Origin: Aurantiochytrium sp. KH105
Lineage: Eukaryota > Sar > Bigyra > Thraustochytrida > Thraustochytriidae
Direction: 5' to 3'
NCBI GenBank assembly: GCA_003116975.1
Contig: BGKB01000122.1
Location: forward strand, 153,953-217,952
Length of the DNA stretch: 64,000 bases
Shown here one piece after another: positions 18,722 to 29,237 of the stretch. Within the stretch, counting starts at the first letter, position 1. Each line of letters opens with the position of its first letter. The position numbers and the translations under genes were made by a program. The notes beneath the pieces are model-generated. The model was not told where the DNA came from. It did not search any database and saw nothing but the letters and a program-made list of their open reading frames with translations.

Positions 18722-21700
18722 ATGTGGACACGGCGACGCAGCCGCCGCGCGACGAAACAGGCGCAGGGAGGTGGCCTGCTGGGCACAGCGAGGGCGAACA
18801 GGGAGGCGCAGCAGCAGCAGCAGCAGCTGCAGCAGCTGCAGGAAGATGAGCACCTGCAGGAGGAGGAGGAGGAAGAGGAAGGAGACACGACCCCGGAGCA
18901 GCTGGGACGCGGCGGCGAACAGCGACGCGAACAGCGACTCGCGCGTGCGCAGCGGAGACGCAGCCGGCGAGGAGGCCGCGCGCGGAGACTGACGGTGTTC
19001 GTCTCGTACACGTGGCAGGATGATGAAGAGGGCCGCACGATGAGAGAGAGAGCGACCGTCGTGGCCAACATGCTAGCCGAAATAAGGCTGGAAGATGGAA
19101 CCACATTCGACGTAATTCTGGATCAGTACAACGCCGAGGGCGAGCTGCTCAGCTGGATCGCCCGCAGCATCGAGAAATCAGACGTCTTTCTCCCGCTCAT
19201 CACCGTCCAATACATGACCAAGGTGAACAGCGACGATCGCAGCGACAACTGCTGGCGTGAACTCCTGCACGCGGCGCATCAGATGCCCAACCGCATCGTC
19301 CCCGCCATCATGGAAACCGCAGTCCCGGATCGACGCTTCTGGACCGGGCGCCTCAGCGTCGTGCTGGGAGAGGAGGTTCACATTAATCTGTTCTCCGACG
19401 AGATCGTTCGTGAAAAAGCCTTCACGCTCGCGACCATGCTCCGCAACAAGGCGACAGGTGAGGTGAGGACTCGCAAGGGCGGCGCCGTCTTTCCTCTCGA
19501 CTACGGTTTTGACCCGTACCTCATGGTCCGCAACAAGGCGGCCAATTATGTCAAGAATACGCGCGACTGGATCATTGAGCGTATTGCCGACTGGTACGTC
19601 CAAGAGCGAGAGGCGTGGATGCGAAACCGAATCTTCGTGCTTTTCGCCCCCGCCGGGTACGGCAAGTCCGTCATCATGGCTTGGCTGTGCTACCTCGGTG
19701 GTCTGCTCGTTGCTCCTGATGTGGAGACCGGCGTGCGCCGGCCATCTGCATTCATGACAAGCACGCGTTCTCTGATTGGGTCCGAGACGCAGTCGCGCCC
19801 CAGCAAAAGCGGAGCGAGCTCGACAAGGCGCTCGTCCAGTAAAGGTCGCAACCTTCGCGCCTCCCTCGGCGCTGCCATGCGTAGGGCCAGCTCGCGAGGC
19901 ATGCCCGGCCTTCGCTCCATCCGTGATGGCGACAGCGAGAGCGAAGACGAAAGCGAATACTATGCCGAGCGCCGCGTCATTCTGGTGGGCGGAGTGCACT
20001 TCTTCAAGCACGATGACGATCAGGCCTCCTCGGTGCGCACGTGCCTCTACTCTTTGGCCAATCAGCTTGCGGACGTCATTCCTGGCATGCGGGAAAATCT
20101 CAGCACCCTCGACGCCCAGGAACTCGATCGCGACGTACTCGATCTCAACGCGTTATTTATGACACTTATCGCCAATCCTTGCTCTCAAATCATGCCCATG
20201 CCAACAGAGCGCATCGTTCTTATCATCGACGGTCTTGACGAGGCGAAAAAGGACCAACGAACCCTTTTCTTGCAGCTGCTACAGACCCGGTGGCTCGAAA
20301 ACACGCCACGGTGGCTCGGCCTCATTATTTCCTCTCGCCCGGCCTCCATTATTCCGTACCGCCTGCAGCGTTTTCATCCATACGAGGTGAGCACGAGCGA
20401 CGCGGAGAACGAGCAGGATATGAAGTTGTACATGAAGGTTGAACTCAAACCATATATGCACAACCCAAACGAACTCGACGAGGCCGCGGAGATCATGGCA
20501 GAGCGGTCCGAAGGGCTCTTTCTTTATGCGAGCTTCCTCCGCGAGGTGCTCAGCCAACTGGAGCTTGGTTCGGTCTCCTTGGATCAGATTAGGGAGGAAA
20601 CGAACCGATTTCCGGACGGCCTTGATGGCATGTACACGGAGAACTTTTCTCGATTTCTCGATAGCGCGCTGGACGGCAATCGTAAGCTCTACACAGTCTT
20701 GCTGGGATCCATGGCCGTCTCACGAAGTCCTATTCCCCTGGAGCTTCTTTCGACGCTTCTTTCGACGCTTCCGCAAGAGGAGGGCGAAGATGAAGCTGAC
20801 GAGGACAGAGTCACTGACGAGGACAGAGTCGACGAATTACTGGATCGCGCACGTCAACTTCTCTACGTGGGCGACGACGAGATCGGCTTCGTGCATAAGA
20901 GCATGGTAGATTTCCTCACGTCGAGGGAACGCGCCTCGGAACTATACGTAAGACCCCTGGACGGTCACTTGAATCTGGCGCGGGTTTGTCTCAGCGTCGA
21001 TCACCCCTTTGGCGACCAGAATGTCCTCTATCATTTGTGCATGTCCAAGCAGTTTAAAGAAGTGCCCCCTCTGTTGCTGGACTTTTCGTGGCTTATGCGC
21101 GCGCTCGGCAAGCATGCTGTTCCGTTTTACGATCTCGTCCTTGACGCTGAGCGCTTTTATCTGCCTCGTCGCGGGGCCTTACCGAACGGTGAGGGCAGAG
21201 GCAGGGGCAGGGGCGGTGATGGCAGCACTATGCGTTTTCAAAGCGACCTCGTGATACGTGCCATTGAAAAGGGAGGCGAGGCGCTCATTCAGGATCCCCG
21301 TGAGCTCGCTTCACAGCTCCTGGGAAGGATCACTGACGATCAACACCCCATCGTAGCCTCCATTCGCGACAACTGGGCCCCACACAATAAGGCGTGGCTG
21401 CGGCCCGTACGACCCGTCCTTATTCGCGCGAACGCAGCGTTACGCAAGACGCTTCGTGACCACACGGCACCAGTTCGGGCCGTGAGCAACGCCTTGGACA
21501 TCATCGTGTCGGGCTCGGACGACCATACCATCCGTACCTGGAGCGCTGACACCGGGCAAGAGCAGCTCCTCATGGAAGGTCACGACGCTCCCGTGCAGTC
21601 CGTGTATATCCTTGACCGTCTAATCGCAAGCGGTGACAACGATGGGACGGTGTGTCTGTGGATCGCGGAGACGGGCCAACTCAGACATAGGCTCTTCGGG

Positions 21701-23350
21701 CATGCTGGGCCCGTGAACTGTGTCATCATCTTGCAGAGGCCCGAGATGCTCCGCCGACGCAGCCGTCCCAATGCTGAGCAGCCCATGCGCACACTCGTTG
21801 CCTCTGGCGGGGCCGACGGCGGTATTCGCGTGTGGGATGCTATTTCCGGCAATGTGCTGCGTAATCTCGAGGGCCACACCTCAGCAGTCAATGACTTTGC
21901 CTGCGCCCCGCTTGAGCCCTTTGGTGATTATCCCGTGCTCGTGTCGTGTTCAGATGATGGAAATGCAATCATCTGGTCCCCCTTTGAGGGCCAAGAGCTA
22001 GCGACACTTGCTGTGGCTGCGAAAGAGACCCCTGCGTGGCTCGCCGTGGCGATCGATCTGGCGACTCCTGACAGTACCGTGGCCCTCGGCTCGCTTGCTG
22101 GAGACATTGTCATCTTTGATGCCAGCACGAGAGACGAAGTCTTTTCATTTCGAGATGCGCACAGGGGAGCCGCCGTGCGCTGTCTGGCGCTGCAGGGCGA
22201 TACGCTTGTGTCAGGCGGAGATGACAAGTACGTGCACATCTGGGACATTGGCGAGCAAACGCACATTCGCCTCATGCGGGGCCATACGAATGTTGTTCGC
22301 GCGCTTACCCTCAAGGGAGACGTTGTTATCAGCTCAAGTGATGACACGACGCTCAAGGTGTGGAATTTCAAGGACAGCACGATCTTCACGCGGGATGCGC
22401 AGCGTCACAGAGATGAGGTCACCAAGATCAAAATATCGGGCACGACGATCGTCTCTGCAAGCGCCGACGCCACGTTACGTACGTGGGACGCGGAAACTGG
22501 CGCCCAACTTGAAGTTCTTCAAGGCCACGAGGATTGCGTCAACGCCATCGCGTTTCGTGACAATATCATTATCTCAGGTTCCGATGACGACACCGTGCGA
22601 ATGTGGAACACTGAGAACGCGAGGATCCGGGTTGTCTTCAATGGGCATACCGACTCGATTCTCACCGTCAGTCTTGACTTGGACATGATGCGTGCGTATT
22701 CCGGCTCGGCCGACAATACCATCCGGGCGTGGTCCTTGAAGCCGCCTTATGAGCATCTTTTTACGCTTACGGGCCATACCGCTCCCGTGAACTCCATCTC
22801 GCACCATGGAGACGCTCTTGCGTCCGGCAGTGACGATTCTACGATCCGATTGTGGAACGTGAGGGCGCGGCGCGTCAATCAAGTTCTCAGCAGCCATGCC
22901 GGCCCAGTGACCTCGGTCACGCTGCGTGAAAACGTGGTTGCCAGTGCATCACTTGACCAGACATTGCGCATCTGGAACCGCGCCGAAAACAGTTTTGTGG
23001 AGACGAGTTGCATCCCCGTCACTGATCCGGAGCATCCGAGAACGACGATTCGCAAGGTATTTGTGCTGGATGCTGGCGTTGTCGTTGCAAGTACCGAACA
23101 CGGCAAGGTGTACAGCTTCAGTCTAAACACTGGTATGCCCATCGGTCAGAGGGCGAGGATTTGGCGTCACATGGCGTCACCTATTCCACAGTTTGACGGC
23201 GTTCACATGTCACTCGCTTCGCGTAGGTGCATTGGGTACACCAGCGACACGAACATCACGACCGTTGCCGCCGATGCAAACATTGCTGTTGCCGGCGATG
23301 AGTCGGGGCGGGTCCATGTGCTCCAAATCGTCGACGGAGCGCGTGTGTAG
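18722..23350 (+). CDS. TIR/SEFIR-like - NACHT - WD40 protein (NLR-type STAND ATPase)
   Basis: A 1542-residue single-exon protein. Residues 1-90 are Gln/Glu/Arg-rich and disordered. Residues 90-225 begin LTVFVSYTWQDD and contain DVILDQYNAEGEL and IARSIEKSDVFLPL, a TIR/SEFIR-like fold signature. A NACHT/STAND NTPase follows: P-loop APAGYGKS (309-316), Walker B RIVLIIDGLDEA (497-508), then SRPA and a helical winged region. From about 915 to the end there are some 13 WD40 repeats (GHxxxV...SGSDDxTIRxW). By analogy with NLR/STAND proteins, the WD40 propeller would sense, the NACHT oligomerise and the TIR/SEFIR-like domain signal; the ligand and output are unknown. A Ser-rich insertion splits the NTPase (about 340-415). 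The ATG at 18722 is the first in frame. Confidence 0.92.
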   Translation: MWTRRRSRRATKQAQGGGLLGTARANREAQQQQQQLQQLQEDEHLQEEEEEEEGDTTPEQLGRGGEQRREQRLARAQRRRSRRGGRARRLTVFVSYTWQDDEEGRTMRERATVVANMLAEIRLEDGTTFDVILDQYNAEGELLSWIARSIEKSDVFLPLITVQYMTKVNSDDRSDNCWRELLHAAHQMPNRIVPAIMETAVPDRRFWTGRLSVVLGEEVHINLFSDEIVREKAFTLATMLRNKATGEVRTRKGGAVFPLDYGFDPYLMVRNKAANYVKNTRDWIIERIADWYVQEREAWMRNRIFVLFAPAGYGKSVIMAWLCYLGGLLVAPDVETGVRRPSAFMTSTRSLIGSETQSRPSKSGASSTRRSSSKGRNLRASLGAAMRRASSRGMPGLRSIRDGDSESEDESEYYAERRVILVGGVHFFKHDDDQASSVRTCLYSLANQLADVIPGMRENLSTLDAQELDRDVLDLNALFMTLIANPCSQIMPMPTERIVLIIDGLDEAKKDQRTLFLQLLQTRWLENTPRWLGLIISSRPASIIPYRLQRFHPYEVSTSDAENEQDMKLYMKVELKPYMHNPNELDEAAEIMAERSEGLFLYASFLREVLSQLELGSVSLDQIREETNRFPDGLDGMYTENFSRFLDSALDGNRKLYTVLLGSMAVSRSPIPLELLSTLLSTLPQEEGEDEADEDRVTDEDRVDELLDRARQLLYVGDDEIGFVHKSMVDFLTSRERASELYVRPLDGHLNLARVCLSVDHPFGDQNVLYHLCMSKQFKEVPPLLLDFSWLMRALGKHAVPFYDLVLDAERFYLPRRGALPNGEGRGRGRGGDGSTMRFQSDLVIRAIEKGGEALIQDPRELASQLLGRITDDQHPIVASIRDNWAPHNKAWLRPVRPVLIRANAALRKTLRDHTAPVRAVSNALDIIVSGSDDHTIRTWSADTGQEQLLMEGHDAPVQSVYILDRLIASGDNDGTVCLWIAETGQLRHRLFGHAGPVNCVIILQRPEMLRRRSRPNAEQPMRTLVASGGADGGIRVWDAISGNVLRNLEGHTSAVNDFACAPLEPFGDYPVLVSCSDDGNAIIWSPFEGQELATLAVAAKETPAWLAVAIDLATPDSTVALGSLAGDIVIFDASTRDEVFSFRDAHRGAAVRCLALQGDTLVSGGDDKYVHIWDIGEQTHIRLMRGHTNVVRALTLKGDVVISSSDDTTLKVWNFKDSTIFTRDAQRHRDEVTKIKISGTTIVSASADATLRTWDAETGAQLEVLQGHEDCVNAIAFRDNIIISGSDDDTVRMWNTENARIRVVFNGHTDSILTVSLDLDMMRAYSGSADNTIRAWSLKPPYEHLFTLTGHTAPVNSISHHGDALASGSDDSTIRLWNVRARRVNQVLSSHAGPVTSVTLRENVVASASLDQTLRIWNRAENSFVETSCIPVTDPEHPRTTIRKVFVLDAGVVVASTEHGKVYSFSLNTGMPIGQRARIWRHMASPIPQFDGVHMSLASRRCIGYTSDTNITTVAADANIAVAGDESGRVHVLQIVDGARV

Positions 23351-23510
23351 TCTCTGCTGATAAAGGGCCACTTGGACAAATTATGTTATGTTATGTTTTG
23401 TTTTGTTTTGATTTGTTTTATTTCAGTGTCTGCGTACCCAACGGCTTATGAATATGTCGAATGTCTGACCAAAGTTTTACGTGAATCAATCATTTACTTA
23501 TCTTACATGT

Positions 23511-24917
23511 TCAACGTAGCAAGTGCTCTTTCAAGGATGCGTCGCGCGAAACAAGCGCGTGAAGCACCTCTCTAGGGATTCCAAAGACCTCTTGCCATTC
23601 CTTTGTTCGTGTCCGCGCTTCGTAGGCTGCATATGCTTCGCGCGCGTCGTCCTCACCAATGCGCTGATCGACCTGGTGCGCCTTTTGGTTGAGTCGTGGC
23701 GGAAGGGAAGTAAAAATACGCTTGCCGCGGGGGTTCTGCGCCCGCACGATATCTCGTTGCGCCTGGGCCTCAAAGGGAGCCAGGTAGGCTTCTCGCTGAC
23801 GCACGAGGCGTTCTTGTCGTGCAGTTTCGCGGTCCTCAGCGGCTTTGAGCTCTTGCGCTTGAATGACTGCAAAGCGTGCGAGATGAGCTTGAAGCCCCGC
23901 TTGTTTCGAGGCAGCGGCCTTTGTCGACTTTTCAATGCGAACCGGGGAGAGGCTCTCCTCTGCCGGCCTCTGCATTGTTGTGACGAGCCTTTGCTCATCC
24001 GGGAAGAATGCTTCTGTACCTGTCGCTGGACGCAAGAGGCGCGAGGTGCTATGGTTTTTCAAGGCTGCAAACTGGTACCGCTGGGCACGGTGCGCTGCGA
24101 GCTCCTGCAGAGACTCGTGCTGCAGATCGGCTGCGCTTTTTGTTCGTTCTAGCGCTGGTCTCGTTTGCGGAATGATTTGCAGGAGCTCGTAGTGTACAAG
24201 ATCGCCCTCAAGAACTTGCTCGATGAGCTTGTCGCATTCTGCGAGGGAAAGTCCAAGATCGTCCTGGTGCTGCTTCATGGCACTTCGGAAGTCTTTTGCG
24301 CTGACAAAGCCGGAACCACGCACATCTAACTCACGCAAGTGATGCAGAAGAGGAACGCCGCGCGAGGCAACCTTTTGAAGAACAACTTTCCCGACCTGCT
24401 CTTCCATGCGTCGGCGAAAGGCTGCAAACGCCCCAGCGTTGGCTTGCAGCTCTTCGCGACGTTGGTTTGCGACGGCCTTTTGGCGCGCCCGAGCTTCTTC
24501 GTTGCGCTGTGCCTCTTCTCGTTCTTCGAGCTCTTGCTGGAGGTGTTGCGCGCCTTGGTAGCTGAGCGGGACGAGACGTTCCTCGTTAATAACCCTGATC
24601 TTGGCCTCGAAGACGGAGTCAGGGTGAATATAGGGTTGCGAGCGCGCTTCTCGCATTGCCTGAAGCATGGCAACTGGATCGAGAGGGTCGAAGACGACGT
24701 TCGCGCCCCCGCGAGCATCGTTTCGCCTTCGTGACATGTCTTGCGTCGAAGCGTCTTGCCTGCGACGCTCTGCGAGAGCGCGTAGCGTGCTCTGTTTGAT
24801 TTGCGGAAGCGGCGGTAGCGTTCGCGGCGCGAGACATTTACGCTGTTCTGCGTCATCGCGCGTGCTTGCGCCCACGCCGCGGGGCCTCTCGCGCTTTCGT
24901 CGGCGCCCGCCCGCCAT
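23511..24917 (-). CDS. Coiled-coil protein with degenerate EF-hand
   Basis: A 468-residue protein starting MAGGRRRKRERPRG. A basic N-terminus is followed by a long charged coiled coil (about 120-185), then a single EF-hand-like loop, DVRGSGFVSAKDF: Asp at position 1, Ser 5, Gly 6, Asp 12, but Arg at position 3, so calcium binding is doubtful. Further Ala/Gln/Glu helices follow. The composition and the short RxxxYxxxxLK segments resemble flagellar-associated EF-hand proteins, but I do not recognise a family. Its start lies 477 bp from the divergent giant coiled-coil gene, which may point to a related cytoskeletal role. Function unassigned. Confidence 0.75.
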   Translation of the reverse strand: MAGGRRRKRERPRGVGASTRDDAEQRKCLAPRTLPPLPQIKQSTLRALAERRRQDASTQDMSRRRNDARGGANVVFDPLDPVAMLQAMREARSQPYIHPDSVFEAKIRVINEERLVPLSYQGAQHLQQELEEREEAQRNEEARARQKAVANQRREELQANAGAFAAFRRRMEEQVGKVVLQKVASRGVPLLHHLRELDVRGSGFVSAKDFRSAMKQHQDDLGLSLAECDKLIEQVLEGDLVHYELLQIIPQTRPALERTKSAADLQHESLQELAAHRAQRYQFAALKNHSTSRLLRPATGTEAFFPDEQRLVTTMQRPAEESLSPVRIEKSTKAAASKQAGLQAHLARFAVIQAQELKAAEDRETARQERLVRQREAYLAPFEAQAQRDIVRAQNPRGKRIFTSLPPRLNQKAHQVDQRIGEDDAREAYAAYEARTRTKEWQEVFGIPREVLHALVSRDASLKEHLLR

Positions 24918-25394
24918 CCTTGCCGACGACGACGACGGCGGCGGCAACAACAATTGCAGCAATTGCGAGAGGGTCTCCTCGCCCCCGCCCCGCCCCTTTC
25001 CCCCCGTATCTCCTCCGTGTCTCCTTTTTTCCCCTAGCTCATGCGTGCATGTACTCTCTTTCTCTCTCGTGCGTGCGCACTCTACTTCTTGCGCTTCGTG
25101 ATGATGCGAACTGAGAGATAAGCACCGGGACTGGAGAGGGGGCTATTTTGCACGTTTAGTGGCATCGATCCAGTAGCTGTAAAGGGCGTATAAGAAGACT
25201 TGAGAGCGCCTTTGCACGCATCCTGCCGTTGTGTACACCTGCTTCCAGAAGTTCTGAACGGCTATGTGCAGAGAGGCGAACAACGTTCGCACGCACGAGC
25301 AAGGCAGAATCGGGGCCCGCGCGAGGTTTGGGCCTTGCGCTGGCGGTCCGCCAAACTTGGCGGGGGCGTCCGCAGGCCCGAAGGCACGTGAGAC
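24918..25394. promoter_or_regulatory. Bidirectional promoter between two coiled-coil genes
   Basis: 477 bp, pyrimidine-rich on the plus strand near the left gene. No TATA box or other named element is obvious. Confidence 0.4.
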
Positions 25395-28300
25395 ATGGCG
25401 TCGAGCGGCGCCCCCGACAGCAAGGTGTCTACAGGCCTCGATGCGGTGGTCTCAGGTGAGCTGGGCCAGCAGGGCCTTGTATCGAGGCTGCGCGAGGTCC
25501 TTCTCTCCGCAGAGGAGCAGACTTTTAGCATCCAGAGTAAAGAGCGGAGACTCGCAGAGCAGGCCACCTCGCTCGATAATCTGCGCAAGGAGTCGAGTGG
25601 GCTCCGCGAGGAACGCGACCAGCTGCAGCACCAGCTCGCCGAGCTGCAAAGCTTTGCAGAAAAGCAACAAGAGCATATTTGCAAGCTTCAAAAGAGTGTT
25701 CAAGATGCGAAGAAAGTGCGGGTAGGGTATGAAGCCTCGTTGCGCGGCCTGGAACAGCGCGTTCGGGATCTCGAGGAGCAAATTGAGACTCGCGATGTGG
25801 CACAATCCAAGCTCCAGAGCGAGTTGGAACACGCTCGGCTTGAGGGCCTGGCTGCCGCGGAAAAGGTCCGGGAGACGGAAGCCATTCTCGCTCAGCACAA
25901 ACAAACGAGCGAACGAAGAACCAACGAGCTACGCAAAAGGTGCGTTTCCCTGCAGACCGCCGTCGGCGCGAACGAAGTCGAGCTTCAAAGCGTTCGAAGC
26001 GAAGTCGCAAGTCTTCGCGTGGGCAAGCAAAATGCGCTGGAGGAGGTCTCTGTTTTACGCGATACCGAGGTGGCCCAAAAGGAGGCTCTTCGGCATGCTC
26101 GCGGCGAGGCAAGCCAGAGCGCCGAGCGTGCCGCGATGCTTGAGAAGAAGATCACCGAGCTTGAAGTGCAACTCAAGGCGCAGCATGTCCTTGTCGACGA
26201 AGCGCATGCAGAGCAAACTGCCTTAGAAGCTACGCTGGACAAGACGCGGGCCAAGGCCGCGCAGGATGAAGAGCTAGCTGCAGCCAAGGCACAGCATTTA
26301 CAAAACAAACTCGATGCACTGGAGCTGGAGCGCGATGAGCAAGTGCGCACGCTTGAGAAAGGGTTGCACAAGGCTCGGAGCGAGTTGGAAAAGACGAACA
26401 AAGCCCGAGGCGAGGAACTCGCGCAAGAACGTGAGGCGCATGCCGCAAGTGTGCGAGGGCTGACTACGCGGCTCAATGGTCTCCAGCGTAGCCTCGAACA
26501 GCACCAACGCTTGCTTCAGGAGGCCCGCGCCGAGCGAGACGAGACGGTGGAGGCGCTCTCAAGGGCAAAAGCTGCGCAGGAGGAGCTTTGCGGAGTGGTG
26601 GAGAAACAAAATGGCGAAATGGCAGCTATCAAGGCGCGCGAAGAGGCGTTGACGCAAGCGCTTGACGAGGCATCAAAGGCCGCGAAAGCTGCTTTGGCCA
26701 AGGCGAATGCAAAGGCCCAAGCATTGGAACAAGATCTCCAATCGGCGAAGCGCAGCGCAGAGCGCGCAGACGAAGAACTCGCTGCCAAATCCGCCGAGTC
26801 TGTAGATCTTTCGCAAGAGCTTGAGAGTCTGCGCAAGCGTGCGCAGGACGCTGCAGACCGCCTAAACGCCAGTCTTCAGGAGGAACGCGACATGTTGACC
26901 AAGGTGCGCAAAGAGTTGGGTGAACTTCAGGAAGAGCGCGCTCGTGAAGTACAGGCATTTCGTGAGCGCGAACGCAAGGCTGCGTCTGCGCTGCAGCGTG
27001 CGCAGCAAAGTGCCGAGGCCTCGCTTCAGACGGAAGCACGAAAGAGAGAGGTCGTTGAAACGGAATTGAGGTCAAGGGCTGCGAACCTTACCACAGCGAC
27101 AAAAGAAAAGGACGCGCTTGCCTCCCAGCTTGTCGAGGTGAAGAGCCTGCTTCGCCAAGCGCAGGAACGAGAGAAATCGACGGGGGCACGAGCAGACGTT
27201 GCCGAGTCAGCGACCCGGTCTTTGCAACAGAAATTACGCGCCGCAGAAGAAGAGCTGCAGGCTGCAACGAAAGAAGCAGTCACTGCACAACAAACGCAGG
27301 CAGAGAGGTATCAAGGTCTCGTACGCAAGCTCGCGGACGAGTATGAGACCTGCAAAGGCCACTTGTCTAAAGCAAAGGACCGCTGCGGGGCGCTAGAGGC
27401 GAGAAATCAACAGGTGCAGCAGACGATGGCCGCCCAAATTGTCGGTCTCAACGAAAAGGCACGAGCATATCATCAGCAGAGCGAAGGGCTGCGCAACGAG
27501 ATTTCCCGTCTCAAGGCGAGTTTGCAAGTAATGGTGAGTAAAGAAGCACAAGCTACGGAAGCGACCGCGGCTACGCGACAGGAGCTCGAGGCCAAGGTGC
27601 AGATTCTCGAAACGCGGGTCCGACAAGCAAATCAAGAAAAGGCGGCTCACGAGCTTGCGATTTCGACATTGCGGCAAGATTTCGCTGCGGAAAAGCAATC
27701 GCTTCAGCGCATGTTGGAAGAAGATCAACAAAAGGCCCGCGAAGAAGTTCAGAAATCTCGATGGAGGTCGGCCCGAGTTGAAGAGGAGCTTAACTCCTTG
27801 CAAGTCGAAAAAGCGACGCTTGCTGATCAGCTTGCGCGCGCTCAAGAGGAGAATGCACGACTTGCGGATAACGAACAGAGCCTTTTGAAGCTTTACAAGT
27901 CGATGGCAGATCCTGCGGGGCCGGGGGCGGTCACAATGGGTGCGCATGTAAAGAGAGGCGCAACCTCTGGAAAGACTCGAGGGGCGCATGCACTGCAAAC
28001 GACAGCGTCGACTGGCGCATTGCGAAGGCCTCGGCCGCGATCAGCAGCACCGCGGGTTTCACGACGCCCCGCGCCAGCTGGGAAAAGGAAAAACCACAAG
28101 CCTCGCCTGGCCCCTCTTGCCCTGGCTGTGGACGCGACGTCGGCTTCGCCGCTTTCTTTTGTGGATGCGCGCGATGACAATGTTGAAAATGTTGGCGTTG
28201 AGGCGGATGTCGTAGATGACGCTGAGGAGGACGGGGAGGACGGGGAAGAGGAGGACGACGAGGACGACGAGGAGGGGGAGGAGGAGGAAGAAGAAGAAGA

Positions 28301-28646
28301 CAAGATTGAGAGTGACGAGATCAAGAGTCATACCGCGATCCGCTCGGTGGCGGACATTTTGCGGCGCAAGCATCAGCGGAACGATGGAAGTCCGCGAAGG
28401 CGAATGGAGGAAGAAGGCCATCGTCGCGCAGGAGAAGCCGACCCTTTGACTAGTCGTGTGGAGGATGATCAGAACAAGAGGAAGGTTAGAACGAACCAGC
28501 AAAAGATGAAGCGTATGCAAGAACGTAGCACGTATCCTAGTGGCAGCGGCGGTGGGCCAGGCAACAACCAGACTGTAGATCTGTCGCCCACTGAGGTCAA
28601 ACAGTACCTGGACGAGATATTACGCGACGACAATGTAAGCTGTTGA
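25395..28646 (+). CDS. Giant coiled-coil protein (1083 aa)
   Basis: Starts MASSGAPDSKVST. About residues 20-840 are almost continuous heptad-rich coiled coil (Glu/Gln/Lys/Ala/Leu, few Pro or Gly), with phrases such as LEERDQLQHQLAELQ typical of myosin-tail-like or centrosomal rods. Residues 850-940 are Arg/Pro/Ala-rich and basic. Then comes an acidic block, EDGEDGEEEDDEDD, near residues 945-975, and a short C-terminal motif, LSPTEVKQYLDEILRDDN. There is no motor or enzymatic domain. It is a likely structural rod, possibly of the basal body, centrosome or Golgi. Family not identified, since coiled-coil similarity is not diagnostic. Confidence 0.85.
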   Translation: MASSGAPDSKVSTGLDAVVSGELGQQGLVSRLREVLLSAEEQTFSIQSKERRLAEQATSLDNLRKESSGLREERDQLQHQLAELQSFAEKQQEHICKLQKSVQDAKKVRVGYEASLRGLEQRVRDLEEQIETRDVAQSKLQSELEHARLEGLAAAEKVRETEAILAQHKQTSERRTNELRKRCVSLQTAVGANEVELQSVRSEVASLRVGKQNALEEVSVLRDTEVAQKEALRHARGEASQSAERAAMLEKKITELEVQLKAQHVLVDEAHAEQTALEATLDKTRAKAAQDEELAAAKAQHLQNKLDALELERDEQVRTLEKGLHKARSELEKTNKARGEELAQEREAHAASVRGLTTRLNGLQRSLEQHQRLLQEARAERDETVEALSRAKAAQEELCGVVEKQNGEMAAIKAREEALTQALDEASKAAKAALAKANAKAQALEQDLQSAKRSAERADEELAAKSAESVDLSQELESLRKRAQDAADRLNASLQEERDMLTKVRKELGELQEERAREVQAFRERERKAASALQRAQQSAEASLQTEARKREVVETELRSRAANLTTATKEKDALASQLVEVKSLLRQAQEREKSTGARADVAESATRSLQQKLRAAEEELQAATKEAVTAQQTQAERYQGLVRKLADEYETCKGHLSKAKDRCGALEARNQQVQQTMAAQIVGLNEKARAYHQQSEGLRNEISRLKASLQVMVSKEAQATEATAATRQELEAKVQILETRVRQANQEKAAHELAISTLRQDFAAEKQSLQRMLEEDQQKAREEVQKSRWRSARVEEELNSLQVEKATLADQLARAQEENARLADNEQSLLKLYKSMADPAGPGAVTMGAHVKRGATSGKTRGAHALQTTASTGALRRPRPRSAAPRVSRRPAPAGKRKNHKPRLAPLALAVDATSASPLSFVDARDDNVENVGVEADVVDDAEEDGEDGEEEDDEDDEEGEEEEEEEDKIESDEIKSHTAIRSVADILRRKHQRNDGSPRRRMEEEGHRRAGEADPLTSRVEDDQNKRKVRTNQQKMKRMQERSTYPSGSGGGPGNNQTVDLSPTEVKQYLDEILRDDNVSC

Positions 28647-28976
28647 AAAGAAATGAAAGAACAATAAGAGAAGGGGACAAGATGGTCGAGAGGACAGAGG
28701 GAGAGTTGTGATGCAATCAGAGACCTTTTCCTTTTTCCTTTTTTCTTTTTTACGACTTTGCCTTTCAATTCGTGGTGTGAAGAGGCACTCGCAAATAGTT
28801 GCTAGGACGTTAATAATGTGCGTCGTTTCGTGTTCAAGTTCATGCCTCGAAAACGAAATGACAAACAGAGGGCGGAGTTTGATGCGAATTCCTGTTTCAA
28901 TACTATAATCTGTTGTTGTTATTATTGCGAGGGTGGTAGGGTCGTTGTGATTCAATCATTCCTTTCGGACGAGGTT
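28647..28976. other. Convergent 3' intergenic, AT-rich
   Basis: 330 bp between convergent 3' ends. It is AT-rich with T-runs at about 28735-28750 and no recognisable feature. Confidence 0.5.
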
Positions 28977-29237
28977 CTACAGCATGAGCACACGGAGAGC
29001 CGCGGCAGTGCTCGAGAAGCGCGTTTGGACACCCATGGGGCTGGAAGCCTCGATCGAGGCCGGGCCGACGACGTGTGCCCGCGCGGTGAGGGCCGGGGCA
29101 CTCTCGTTGGCAACGGTGTGCATACCCTGGCGCTGCTTGTGGCGCGGGTTGCTCTTGCAGATCACGCGGACGCGGCCCTTGCGGCGCACGATCTGGCAGT
29201 CGCGGCAGAGCTTGCGGACGGCGGTCCGGACCTTCAT
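28977..29237 (-). CDS. Mitochondrial ribosomal protein bL36 with C-terminal extension
   Basis: An 86-residue product. Residues 1-38 are a near-canonical bL36: [11 protein letters not shown], the zinc ligands C11, C14 and C27 with a His at 33, and the PRHKQRQG end. bL36 sits in the large subunit near the peptidyl-transferase region, and in a plastid-less eukaryote it should act in the mitochondrion. Unusually, 48 further residues follow (GMHTVANES onward), Ala/Ser-rich and of unknown role, while no presequence is encoded upstream of the Met. The upstream frame stays open but has no ATG. The 5' leader contains GGTAAGCG and CTCTCGTACAG, so a tiny leader intron or an upstream exon is possible but unproven. 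Confidence 0.82.
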   Translation of the reverse strand: MKVRTAVRKLCRDCQIVRRKGRVRVICKSNPRHKQRQGMHTVANESAPALTARAHVVGPASIEASSPMGVQTRFSSTAAALRVLML

